This document shows positions 42,786 through 50,730 of a DNA stretch of 52,890 bases, one piece after another. The stretch is from Oscillospiraceae bacterium. Its GTDB lineage: Bacteria > Bacillota > Clostridia > Oscillospirales > UBA929. Location of the stretch: assembly GCA_031253545.1 (NCBI GenBank), contig JAIRWH010000036.1, positions 1 through 52,890 on the forward strand. Reading direction: 5' to 3'. A model generated the notes under the pieces. The model did no database searches. It was given only the letters and a program-made list of their open reading frames with translations, and had not been told where the DNA came from. The translations under genes were made by a program, and so were the position numbers. The stretch's first letter is position 1; each line of letters opens with the position of its first letter.

Positions 42786-42914
42786 GCGCGCGGAGAGCCG
42801 AGACGCGGCCGGAAGGGGCGCGCGCGACCGCAATAAAACAAACCGCCTTGCCGCAAAAGCGGTATTAACGCGAAGATAATGCCCGGCATAGCCCAAGCAC
42901 TCGGAAAAGAAGAA

Positions 42915-44117
42915 TTATTCGCCATGCGGTATCGCCCCGGCGCGCATGAAGGCCGCCAGTACCGCCGCGGCCGACAGCGAGAGCCCCGCGCCGAACAGAA
43001 ACGGCGCCCGTTCACCGAAAGCGCCCCACAGCAGCCCCGCGAACACGCTCGCCGGCAGCAGGGCGAGACCCGTAATGGTGGAGTGCAAACCAAGCATAGC
43101 GCCTTTAAGCTCCGGCGGCGATGCCTCCGCCACAAAGGCGCGCTCCACCCCCGTAATCATGGCCGTGTAAACCCCATACAGCACGAACACCGCCGCCATG
43201 AAAAGGCGGTCGCCGGCAAAAGCGAAGCCGATGTAACACAAACCGAACGCGATATATCCCGGCACAAGCAGGTTTTTCCGCCCCACTCTGTCCGACAGCT
43301 TGCCGAGCGGCAGCGACAGCGCCCCCGCCGCGGCGCTGTATACGAAGTAGAGCAGAATCACGTTCACGTCGTCAAAGCCAGCCGCCTTGGCCCGCAACAG
43401 GATAAACGCGTTTGAGGAGTTACCCAGCGTGAATATGAACACGACAAGCAGATACAGTTTCAGGCGGTTATCAATCTTGCCCGCGCTCACCCAAAACCCC
43501 TCGCGCCTTTCCCGCCTCACGGGCGTGTTGCCGCGCCTGACAAAGGCAAACATCAGCAGACCGAGCGCGGCGGGGATTATGGAAAGCGCGAACAGCCGCT
43601 TGTAGTCAAAGCCGCCGCCGTGCGAACGCAGCAAAAAATATGTGGCCAATATGCCGAGCGCCGTGCCGAGCATATCCAAGGCTTTGTGCAGCCCAAACGC
43701 CCCGCCCAGAGCCCCGCCGCCCGCGCTCTCGCTCACGAGCACGTCGCGCGGCGCGGTGCGTATGCCTTTGCCCGCCCTGTCAATAATCCGTGCGGCCAAT
43801 ATGCCGAACCACGAAGAGGCGAAGAGCAGCGCCGCCTTGTATATGAGACCCGCGGCGTAGCCCGAAAACGCAAGCGCTTTCTTCTTTTGCGTCCTGTCCG
43901 ACACATAACCGCTGCACACTTTGAGCAAACTCGCAAGGCTTTCCGCCACGCCCTCAATCACTCCGACCAACGCCGGGGTGCCGCCGAACGATGAGATTAA
44001 GTACAGCGGGATGAGCGGATACACCATTTCCGTGCTTATATCCGTGAAGAAGCTGATAAGACCCAAGAAGAATATATTGCGTAATCCGCCCTTTGCCGCG
44101 CGCGTTTTCCCGCTCAC
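42915..44117 (-). CDS. Major facilitator superfamily transporter
   Basis: A 400-residue permease with about 12 hydrophobic segments. It begins with NIFFLGLISFFTDISTEMVY and has the loop 2-3 motif CSGYVSDRTQKKK and the loop 8-9 motif GKLSDRVGRKN, plus DRAGKGIRTAPRD. This pattern is common in uncharacterised YfcJ/multidrug-like MFS members of anaerobes; the substrate is unknown. The GTG at 44117 overlaps the stop of the phosphodiesterase gene (GTGA) and is preferred over a TTG 18 nt upstream. Confidence 0.9.
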   Translation of the reverse strand: MSGKTRAAKGGLRNIFFLGLISFFTDISTEMVYPLIPLYLISSFGGTPALVGVIEGVAESLASLLKVCSGYVSDRTQKKKALAFSGYAAGLIYKAALLFASSWFGILAARIIDRAGKGIRTAPRDVLVSESAGGGALGGAFGLHKALDMLGTALGILATYFLLRSHGGGFDYKRLFALSIIPAALGLLMFAFVRRGNTPVRRERREGFWVSAGKIDNRLKLYLLVVFIFTLGNSSNAFILLRAKAAGFDDVNVILLYFVYSAAAGALSLPLGKLSDRVGRKNLLVPGYIAFGLCYIGFAFAGDRLFMAAVFVLYGVYTAMITGVERAFVAEASPPELKGAMLGLHSTITGLALLPASVFAGLLWGAFGERAPFLFGAGLSLSAAAVLAAFMRAGAIPHGE

Positions 44118-44590
44118 AAACGCTCTATGCGGCAATCGAACGCGCCGCGCTCAATCGTCACCACACCGTATGTGGCGCTTTGGTTTGCGCCGTGCCGCTC
44201 CATTTGCCCCGGGCACATAACCCGGAGCTTGCCCGCGCTTTGCAGGAGGGGGATATGCGTGTGGCCGTACAGCGCAAGGTCGGCGCCATTTTTTCTCGCG
44301 CAAGATATCAAGCCGTCGAGAGAGCTCTTCACACCGTGGATATGCCCGTGGGTCATGTAGATTGTAACGCCGTCAAGCGTCACGGTCAGCTCCGCCGTCT
44401 TCCCCGGCGCAAAATCGCAGTTGCCGCTCACCATGTAAAAAGCCGTGTCCGGCATAACGGCTTTCAGCCTGTGCGCGTCGGCGATATGGTCGCCCAAATG
44501 CGCCACGGCATCGGGCTTTTCACGCTCGGCCGCGCGCGACATCAGATTGATGCGATTGTGGGAATCGGAAAGCACTAGCAGCTTCAGCAT
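44114..44590 (-). CDS. yfcE: YfcE/MJ0936-type metallophosphodiesterase
   Basis: A 158-residue calcineurin-like phosphoesterase. Metal ligands appear in order: LVLSDSHNR, AHLGDHIADAH, VSGNCDFAPG, MTHGHIHGVKSS and LYGHTHIP, the five expected blocks. The substrate in vivo is unknown; relatives hydrolyse phosphodiesters with Mn2+. The ATG at 44590 is used because the fold starts there (MLKLLVLSDSH); it is coupled to the MFS gene downstream. Confidence 0.92.
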   Translation of the reverse strand: MLKLLVLSDSHNRINLMSRAAEREKPDAVAHLGDHIADAHRLKAVMPDTAFYMVSGNCDFAPGKTAELTVTLDGVTIYMTHGHIHGVKSSLDGLISCARKNGADLALYGHTHIPLLQSAGKLRVMCPGQMERHGANQSATYGVVTIERGAFDCRIERL

Positions 44591-44742
44591 TGCCTCACTC
44601 CCATGCGCCCCGCGAAGGGCCGCTACCGTTACTCTATCACAATCGCGAAAAAAGTCAAGCACCGTGCCGCTTTGCCGGTGGCCGCTTCGCGCTCCGCTTC
44701 AAGCCGCCGCCCGGAGCCTTACCGCCGCCGCGCGGAGCGGGG

Positions 44743-45420
44743 CTAAGCGCCGCCCGTGCCGGGGAAAACGCGCCGGGCGTATATAATCGCGGGCACGACC
44801 ATTACAAGCGGCATTACGGCAAGGGCGAAGACAAACGGCAATAACCCGCTCGGCAGAAACAGGCACACCAACGCCGAGAACGCCCCGCCGACGGTGAATA
44901 CCCTCCCGGCAAACCTGTGCGTCTTATGCCATGTATCCTCGCTTTCGAGAGTCCACCTCACCCTTATGCCGACCCAATGGTTTCGCTTGCATTTGGGCAG
45001 GATATTTCCTGCGAGGATATAGCCCAGGCTTACGCAGACCGTGATTGCCTTCATAAAGTCTATGTCCGTATCCGCCGCGTATATACTCTCCGCCCGTATG
45101 TACGACAGGCGCAGAAACCACAGCGTCAGCGCCGTGAACAAAAGCGAGACGGATATGTCCGCCCAATACAGCACCTTTAGGTTTTGCGTGCCTGTTTCCT
45201 TGTCTTTCAGCGCGGTTTTGTTAATCAAAACCCAGAATAAACCCATGAGTACGGTGATTATCGGCAACACGAGCATTTCGTATTTGCTGCCGAAGCGGTC
45301 CGCGCTGCCGTCTAAGCCGAAGTGCGCGGGGATTGTATCCGGCAATGCCGGCAACACAAGCAATGTGGCGGCCAATGGCGCAAAACCGGCGAGCCACGCG
45401 CTTAAACGTCGGTTAAACAT
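44743..45420 (-). CDS. SdpI/DUF1648-family membrane protein
   Basis: A 225-residue integral membrane protein with about six hydrophobic segments. The N-terminal LPALPDTIPAHFGLDGSADR is the DUF1648 signature, and the C-terminal NILPKCKRNHWVGIRVRWTL followed by DTWHKTHRFAGR is that of SdpI. In Bacillus SdpI gives immunity to the SdpC toxin and, with toxin bound, sequesters the repressor SdpR. No toxin gene is nearby, so a stress-related or orphan role is possible. It overlaps the ArsR gene by 19 nt. Confidence 0.9.
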   Translation of the reverse strand: MFNRRLSAWLAGFAPLAATLLVLPALPDTIPAHFGLDGSADRFGSKYEMLVLPIITVLMGLFWVLINKTALKDKETGTQNLKVLYWADISVSLLFTALTLWFLRLSYIRAESIYAADTDIDFMKAITVCVSLGYILAGNILPKCKRNHWVGIRVRWTLESEDTWHKTHRFAGRVFTVGGAFSALVCLFLPSGLLPFVFALAVMPLVMVVPAIIYARRVFPGTGGA

Positions 45421-45689
45421 TGCGTTTTCCCCTTCCGAAACTGCCCGAACCAGAGTACCATATCGTCGAATACGGTGGTGTTCAGCTCATAGTACACAAA
45501 GTTACCCCGCTTTGTCTCGTGGACTAAATCCGCATCTTTCAGTCGGCTGAGATGATAGGATATTGTGGCGCCCGTCAGACCGAACCTTGAGGCGATTTCG
45601 CCCGCCGGCAGCCTGCCGCCTTTCAGGGCCGCGAGGATTTCCCTGCGCACAGGGTCGGACAGAGCCTTGAAGCTCTCGTGGATACCCAT
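45402..45689 (-). CDS. ArsR/SdpR-family transcriptional repressor
   Basis: A 95-residue winged-helix regulator: ALSDPVRREILAALKGGRLP, then GEIASRFGLTGATISYHLSR and the wing VHETKRGNFVYYELN. No metal-binding Cys motif is present, consistent with SdpR rather than a metal sensor. The ATG at 45689 is chosen since the fold starts there. The palindrome at 45707-45728 just upstream is a likely autoregulatory site. Confidence 0.92.
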   Translation of the reverse strand: MGIHESFKALSDPVRREILAALKGGRLPAGEIASRFGLTGATISYHLSRLKDADLVHETKRGNFVYYELNTTVFDDMVLWFGQFRKGKTQCLTDV

Positions 45690-45706
45690 TATTTGCAGAC
45701 CCCTTA

Positions 45707-45728
45707 TATTTAGAATAATATCTAAATA
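45707..45728. promoter_or_regulatory. Palindromic operator upstream of the ArsR/SdpI pair
   Basis: TATTTAGA-ATAATA-TCTAAATA: two perfect 8-bp arms around 6 bp, centred 28 bp before the ArsR start codon. The AT-rich dyad is typical of ArsR-family operators. Confidence 0.75.
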
Positions 45729-45835
45729 CAAGGGTACACCTTCATCCGCCTGTTGTCAACCGTGCAAACCACACATTATTCGCGGGCGCTATTGTGCGGT
45801 TTGCACAAAATATACGGGCGGCGTGTCGGAAACGG

Positions 45836-46771
45836 TTAGAACGGCACCAACTTAAACACGTCCGCGCGCTCCATCACGAGCTGCTTATTGTAGGAAAAAA
45901 ACACCGTGCCGGCGGCGGGGGCGGTAATCCGCTCCACGGAGTAGCCCTCAAGCGGGTGGATTATCTCGCACAACAGGTCGCCCTCGTTTACCTCGTGACC
46001 GACCGACACGCGGTTTTTCACCACCCCCGCGCTTGCCGTGTGTATATGCGTCATATCCTCTTCCTGCATAATGTGTGTGTGCGAACCCTTGTGCAGGCTG
46101 TGCTCTATAATGCCGCGGGCGGCGAGAAAGCGCAGCACGGCGTTTACGGCGGCTTGGGTGGAGCGTGTGCCCGTGCGTTCGGTGTAGGTCGTAAACAGCG
46201 AAAAGGCCTTGCAACCCCACACAAGCCAATTGTAGTGGAGCGTGGTGGTGTCGTAGGGGTGCGGCGTTCTGATGAGACCGTAGGGCAGACCGAAATCCGC
46301 AAGGGAATCATACGCGCCTTCCGCCGCGTCGCCGACCCTCATTATCTTGGCGTGGGGCAGAAACTCCCCCTCCAAGTAGAAACTCGTGACATGCACGCCG
46401 TATGTGTAACCCTTCACCGCGTTAAACAGCCCGTCGGCAATGCGCTGCGTGGTTTCACCCAGGTTGTAGCCGGGAAACATACGGTTGATGTCCGTGTTAT
46501 CCATTGTCCAAAACCGTTTTCCGATGTTCATGGAGTAATAATTGGCGCAGGGTATCACCGTCACGCTCCCGTCTTTTGCCATGCGGCCTTTGCCTTCAAG
46601 GCGGCGCAGGGTGTCCACCAACTGGGCGCATACGGCCATCTGCTGGATTTCCGTGCCGCGCAGCGCGCCCACCACGCAACAGGTCTTCTCCCCGCTCCCG
46701 AATGTATAGCTTGCTATGTCCATGCTCCGGCGATACGGGGATTTTATGGAATACACCACGTTTTTTATCAT
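45836..46771 (-). CDS. M14/AspA-like deacylase family protein, atypical zinc site
   Basis: A 311-residue member of the succinylglutamate desuccinylase/aspartoacylase family. The first zinc-binding block reads GALRGTEIQQMAV, with no His where the paralogue upstream has GTHGDELEG; the His of GVHVTSFYLEGEF is kept. The C-terminal beta-rich domain (VSVGHEVNEGDLLCEIIHPL, APAAGTVFF) is the biotinyl-like lobe of the family. It may be a non-catalytic partner or use a different metal site. Its ATG overlaps the paralogue's stop (ATGA), last in the five-gene operon. Confidence 0.8.
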   Translation of the reverse strand: MIKNVVYSIKSPYRRSMDIASYTFGSGEKTCCVVGALRGTEIQQMAVCAQLVDTLRRLEGKGRMAKDGSVTVIPCANYYSMNIGKRFWTMDNTDINRMFPGYNLGETTQRIADGLFNAVKGYTYGVHVTSFYLEGEFLPHAKIMRVGDAAEGAYDSLADFGLPYGLIRTPHPYDTTTLHYNWLVWGCKAFSLFTTYTERTGTRSTQAAVNAVLRFLAARGIIEHSLHKGSHTHIMQEEDMTHIHTASAGVVKNRVSVGHEVNEGDLLCEIIHPLEGYSVERITAPAAGTVFFSYNKQLVMERADVFKLVPF

Positions 46772-47703
46772 TGCAAGGCCCCCATTATCCGCGCGAGCAG
46801 CGAACCGCCAAAGACCACGGGGTATTCCCGCAACGTAAAGACCAAGCCGCCGCAAGGGGCGACGGCGTTCTCCACCGTCATACCCGTCAGCGGGTCGAGC
46901 ACGCTCCCGATGACATCGCCCGCGTTCACAACGCTGTTGTGCGCCACGCGCGGGATGAAGATGCCCGCCGCGTCCGAATTGACAAAGCCCACGCTGCGGT
47001 CTTTGGATACCTCCGGGCTTCTCACCTTTCCCGCGGCTCCGCGCCACATACCAATCTCGCGTAGCAGGTTCATTATGCCCGCGAGCAACTGCTCGCAATA
47101 GCTTTCGGTAATGCGCATGCCCACGCCCATCTCCACCACAAGCGTCTTCACGCCGCACGCGTTCAGCGCGTATGCCAAGGTGGATTCGAGAACGGTGGCC
47201 GCCGCGTGTATCCATACAAGGTCCACGTTGAGCATGAGCGCATACGGGAGCAACGCCTCCTCGGACTGTTCGTTTACCCGCACCTGCGGTATCTCGCGCA
47301 GGAATATGTTGCTTGAATGTATGTCAATGCAAATATCCGCGCCCTCGATGTCTTTCACGATATCGTAGGCGGTGGATTCGGCAAGGGAGCCGGAGGCGGA
47401 GCCGGGGAATATGCGGTTCATGTCCAGATTAAACATGGGAAAGCCCCTGATGATGGAGTCAATGCCCAAAGGGTTCAGCGCCGGGTAAATGTCCACAACG
47501 CCGGAGAGGCTCTGCCGCCCGTCGGCAAGGAGCTTCGCCAACCGCGCACACACGTACTGCCCTTCCAATTCGTCGCCGTGGGTGCCCGTGACAATGCACA
47601 CGCGCTTGCCGCAGGGCTCCGCCGCGCCCTCTATGCGGTTTTTCTGTATCATAAGGTTCTCCGTGACGGGCAAGGCCGCCGAAGACACCACTTTTATCAT
47701 CAT
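46768..47703 (-). CDS. M14/AspA-like zinc deacylase or carboxypeptidase
   Basis: A 311-residue enzyme with a complete family site: His and Glu in TGTHGDELEG, third ligand His in ICIDIHSSNIF, and the likely catalytic Glu in LVVEMGVGMRI. The C-terminal lobe (VVNAGDVIGSVLDPLTGM) matches its downstream paralogue. Relatives remove acyl or amino-acid groups from small peptides and amino acids; the substrate is presumably linked to the ligase at the head of the operon. The ATG overlaps the transglutaminase-like gene's stop. Confidence 0.85.
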   Translation of the reverse strand: MMIKVVSSAALPVTENLMIQKNRIEGAAEPCGKRVCIVTGTHGDELEGQYVCARLAKLLADGRQSLSGVVDIYPALNPLGIDSIIRGFPMFNLDMNRIFPGSASGSLAESTAYDIVKDIEGADICIDIHSSNIFLREIPQVRVNEQSEEALLPYALMLNVDLVWIHAAATVLESTLAYALNACGVKTLVVEMGVGMRITESYCEQLLAGIMNLLREIGMWRGAAGKVRSPEVSKDRSVGFVNSDAAGIFIPRVAHNSVVNAGDVIGSVLDPLTGMTVENAVAPCGGLVFTLREYPVVFGGSLLARIMGALQ

Positions 47704-48494
47704 CGCGTCGCCTCCGAGGCGGTCATGGTCAGGTCAATGGTCTGTGTGCCCTTGCACGAGCCTTTGTAGACCCCGCGTTCCACGGAGCAGTCATTGAAGT
47801 CGCGCCCGCGCGAGAGGGCGATATAGCCTTCGTCCGCGAGTTTGTCGCGCGTGGGGTCCACGCCGTAGAAGCGCCCGCCCGTCCACGCCTCCACCCACGC
47901 GTGGGTTTCGCCGTAGCCGGACGCGAGCCCCGCCACATAGCGGCACGGGGTTTTGTCTAACCTGAGTAAGGTAAGCAGTATATGCGCGTAATCTTGGCAC
48001 ACGCCCGCGCCCATGGCAAACACCTCCCCGGCCGTGGTGGCGATATCGGTAACGCCGCGTTTGTATTCCATGCGCGAATGTACCGCGTGGGAAAAATGCT
48101 CAATCCGCCGCAACGGCTCTCCGCCGTCCGGCGCGCCGGGGGCGAGCGCGGCGTAAAAATCCGCGAGCGCGCCGAACGGCCGCGTGAGGGCGGACGGACA
48201 GGCAAACACGGGCGGCGGGCTTTGGCAAAGCACATAAGGCTCGCTTGAAATATCGGCTTTGCCGGATATGCCGAAGGTAAAGCGCGAGTGCGGCATATCG
48301 GCGAACCCCGCCACGCAGGCGTTGCCGAAAGCGTCATGCGTGAGCCACAGCGAGCTTTGCGGCTCCACCGACCACGCAAGGTCAATTACGCGCTGCCTGC
48401 CGTCGGAAGGCGGCAGAATCTTCAATAGAAACCGATGCTCGGAGGCCGGCGAAACGAAAGTGAGCGCGGTTTGGTATTGAAAGCGCGTGACCAT
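47700..48494 (-). CDS. Transglutaminase-like cysteine protease domain protein
   Basis: A 264-residue protein. An N-terminal beta-rich domain (FQYQTALTFVSPASEHRF) precedes the transglutaminase-like core with Cys in MGAGVCQDYAHILLTLLR, His in GETHAWVEAWTGG and Asp in FYGVDPTRDK. These domains act as peptidases or amidases. In this operon type it is found beside alpha-E proteins and circularly permuted ATP-grasp ligases. Its start overlaps the alpha-E stop by one base (TGATG). Confidence 0.88.
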   Translation of the reverse strand: MVTRFQYQTALTFVSPASEHRFLLKILPPSDGRQRVIDLAWSVEPQSSLWLTHDAFGNACVAGFADMPHSRFTFGISGKADISSEPYVLCQSPPPVFACPSALTRPFGALADFYAALAPGAPDGGEPLRRIEHFSHAVHSRMEYKRGVTDIATTAGEVFAMGAGVCQDYAHILLTLLRLDKTPCRYVAGLASGYGETHAWVEAWTGGRFYGVDPTRDKLADEGYIALSRGRDFNDCSVERGVYKGSCKGTQTIDLTMTASEATR

Positions 48495-49204
48495 CAGGCG
48501 CTTTGCCTCTCGAACAGCCTTCCGAGGCAGTTGAGCACATCGTCGAGCCGCTCCGCGTAGCGCCCTTTCATGCCCACCACCTCCACGAGCACGGAGAGTT
48601 GTTTGGTGTTATAAAAGTAGGGGTTGCCTTTTCTGATATGCCGCAGTACATGGCAGAGCTTTTCGTGCTCGGCGGCAATCAACCTGTGGTCGTAGGAAAA
48701 CCGAAAGTAGAGGTCGAGCCGCTCAATCAGTTTGCCGCATTTGATGATGGTCCCCTCCTCGCCGCTGGCAAGTTTATCGTCTATGCTGCCCCAAAACGCA
48801 AGCAGGTAGTCCACGGCGGGCATGAGCGCGAGCCTGAGGTTGTGCGCGTCACGGCTGTAATGGAACGCGTCCGCCGCGAGTATGATATAGGCGAGGGATT
48901 CGCTGCCGATAACGTCGCGCATGACAAGCGCGTTGTCCTGCGCGAACCCGAACGCCGCGCTTACGGAAAAGGTGTCCGGCTCGGCCACGCCGTCGTTGTA
49001 GAGGTAGCCGCGGATAAAGCTCTCGTGGTCGCCGTATTTGTCTTCGATGTGCAACTTGCCAAGGAAGACCTTGTAGCAGTCTTTGTCCTTGTCGAGTATT
49101 CTATCATAATAATCGAAGAATGTATACAGCGTGGTGTAAATCCTTTCCGCGTACCTGCCTAACCAGTAGAGGTTGGAGCTGTGCTCTACAGAGATAATAC
49201 CCAT
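48494..49204 (-). CDS. Alpha-E domain protein (DUF403)
   Basis: A 236-residue all-helical protein. ISVEHSSNLYWLGRYAERIY at the N terminus is the family signature, with RDAHNLRLALMPAV and KCGKLIERLDLYFRF further on. At 236 residues it is shorter than the usual 300 or so. The role is unknown; the family nearly always accompanies circularly permuted ATP-grasp proteins and is thought to bind or modify the ligase product. The start at 49204 lies 19 nt inside the ligase gene. Confidence 0.88.
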   Translation of the reverse strand: MGIISVEHSSNLYWLGRYAERIYTTLYTFFDYYDRILDKDKDCYKVFLGKLHIEDKYGDHESFIRGYLYNDGVAEPDTFSVSAAFGFAQDNALVMRDVIGSESLAYIILAADAFHYSRDAHNLRLALMPAVDYLLAFWGSIDDKLASGEEGTIIKCGKLIERLDLYFRFSYDHRLIAAEHEKLCHVLRHIRKGNPYFYNTKQLSVLVEVVGMKGRYAERLDDVLNCLGRLFERQSA

Positions 49205-50505
49205 GTGTCCTTGAAACCTCCTCCCTGTGATGAGTTTACGATGAACGAATCCGCGTGGCGCGAGAAGCGCGTCAAGCCGCTCGCCCACACGCGGGTTTCC
49301 TCCCCGGTGAGCACAAAGGCGCGCAGGTCGGCTTTGCGCGGCACAAGACCGCCGCCCTCGTCTAAAATGTCGAGGTCTATGAAGTCCACGACCTCCTGCG
49401 ATATAAAACGCCTCGGCTCGCGCTTTATCAGCTCTTTCAGCTCCACGAGCTTTTCCGGCGGGAGGTTGCTGCCAAAAACCACGCCGTAGCCCCCCGCCTC
49501 GGACACGTCTTTGATTACCAATTTGCCGATGTTTTCAAGCGTGTATTTCATGTCGCTCTCATAATACGGCAGGTAGGTAGGCGCGTTTTCCAAAAGCGGC
49601 GTTTGCCCGAGGTAGTATTCTATCATCTTCGGCACGAAGTAATACACGCCCTTGTCGTCCGCCACCCCGTTGCCCGGCGCGTTTATTATGGCCACATTGC
49701 CGCTGCGGTAGGCATCCGCGATATGGGGCACGCCGATTAGGGAATCCCTGCAAAATGTCATGGGGTCGAGGTATTCGTCGGATATGCGCCTGTATACCGC
49801 CCCCACCCTCGCCGCGCCGCCGAGGTAGTCTTTCATGTACACCACTTTGTTATCCACCATAAGCTGCGATGCCGTGACAAGCGGCGCGCCCGTGCGCTCG
49901 GCCAAGTAGGAATGCTCGAAATAGGCGGCGTTGTATCTGCCGGGGGTGAGGATGACGTTTAGCCCCCCGCGGTTGACATGGTTCATGGTGTCGTTCAGCA
50001 GGTCGGAATAGTCGCGGTTGTCGGTCACATAGTTCTGCGAAAAGGCATCGGGGTTGGCTATGCGGCAAAGCTCCCGCGCGATGAGGGGGTAAGATGCCCC
50101 CGACGGCACTCTGAGGTTGTCTTCGAGTATATACCACTTGCCGTCTTTGCTCTGCACCAAGTCTATGCCCGAAATATGGCTGTATATGCCCTTTGGCGGC
50201 GCGATACCCGCACATTCCGGCAAATAGCCCGTCGAGATATACACAAACTCTTCGGGCACCACCCCGTCTTTGATAATCTTCGCCTCCGAGTAGATGTCGC
50301 CCAGGAAGCAGTTGAGCGCCGTGACCCTTTGGACAAGCCCCTTGGCAAGGTAACCGAACTCCTCGGCGGTAATGACGCGGGGTATGGGGTCGAAGGGAAA
50401 GAGCTGCTCGATAAACTCACCGTTTTTGTATATGCCGAACTTCACGCCGTAGCGCGCCATCAGCCTGTTTATTTCGTGGGCGGTAATCGGCGGTATACTG
50501 TCCAC
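49186..50505 (-). CDS. Circularly permuted ATP-grasp ligase (DUF404/DUF407)
   Basis: About 439 residues. Family blocks are FPFDPIPRVITAEEFGYLAK, VQRVTALNCFLGDIYSEAKI, DLVQSKDGKWYILEDNLRVPSG (shown here as two adjoining motifs, the second being the metal/ATP site LEDNLRVPSGASY), NVAIINAPGNGVADDKGVYY and KYTLENIGKLVIKDVSEAGG. Such enzymes are predicted to join carboxylates and amines in peptide-like products. The GTG at 50505 has AAAGGGG upstream; the earlier TTG at 50547 falls in the leader hairpin. It heads a fully overlapping five-gene operon. Confidence 0.87.
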   Translation of the reverse strand: MDSIPPITAHEINRLMARYGVKFGIYKNGEFIEQLFPFDPIPRVITAEEFGYLAKGLVQRVTALNCFLGDIYSEAKIIKDGVVPEEFVYISTGYLPECAGIAPPKGIYSHISGIDLVQSKDGKWYILEDNLRVPSGASYPLIARELCRIANPDAFSQNYVTDNRDYSDLLNDTMNHVNRGGLNVILTPGRYNAAYFEHSYLAERTGAPLVTASQLMVDNKVVYMKDYLGGAARVGAVYRRISDEYLDPMTFCRDSLIGVPHIADAYRSGNVAIINAPGNGVADDKGVYYFVPKMIEYYLGQTPLLENAPTYLPYYESDMKYTLENIGKLVIKDVSEAGGYGVVFGSNLPPEKLVELKELIKREPRRFISQEVVDFIDLDILDEGGGLVPRKADLRAFVLTGEETRVWASGLTRFSRHADSFIVNSSQGGGFKDTWVLSL

Positions 50506-50545
50506 ATTGGCTCGCCCCTTTCCCCCTATAGCGGCAAAATAAGGC

Positions 50546-50570
50546 AAAGGCGCTTAACACAAGCGCCTTT
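50546..50570 (-). promoter_or_regulatory. 5' leader hairpin of the ATP-grasp operon
   Basis: AAAGGCGCTT (50546-50555) and AAGCGCCTTT (50561-50570) form a perfect 10-bp stem with a 5-nt loop, starting a few bases after the predicted transcription start. It is followed on the minus strand by GCCTTATTTTGCC. It could stabilise the mRNA or act as an attenuator. Confidence 0.65.
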
Positions 50571-50580
50571 GCTCAGTACC

Positions 50581-50608
50581 ATTATACCGCGTTCTCCCGA
50601 TTTGTCAA
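50581..50608 (-). promoter_or_regulatory. Strong promoter of the ATP-grasp operon
   Basis: Minus-strand TTGACA (50608-50603) and TATAAT (50586-50581), both perfect, with a 16-bp spacer. The start codon lies about 75 bp downstream. Confidence 0.8.
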
Positions 50609-50689
50609 CACTCAAAGCCGCAAAAAGCAAAACCCTTTTTTCGTGGTAAACGTCCTTTCCGCGGTATCTATGTGTCTTTGGGGTCATTG

Positions 50690-50718
50690 TCCCCTCCCTC
50701 CTCGGAGGGGGGAGGGAT
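50690..50718. other. Inverted repeat near the end of the LRR protein gene
   Basis: CCCCTCCCTCCTCGGAGGGG followed by GGAGGGA can form a G/C stem about 15 bp after the stop of the 50731-52173 gene. There is no T-run on the minus strand, so terminator function is doubtful. Confidence 0.35.
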
Positions 50719-50730
50719 ATTTTGCGCGTG

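Noticed and set aside
42657..42914. T-box leader upstream of pheST
   Set aside because: The synthetase operon is a classic T-box target, but no GGTGG-ACCGCG antiterminator sequence or specifier stem was seen in the leader of about 95 nt.
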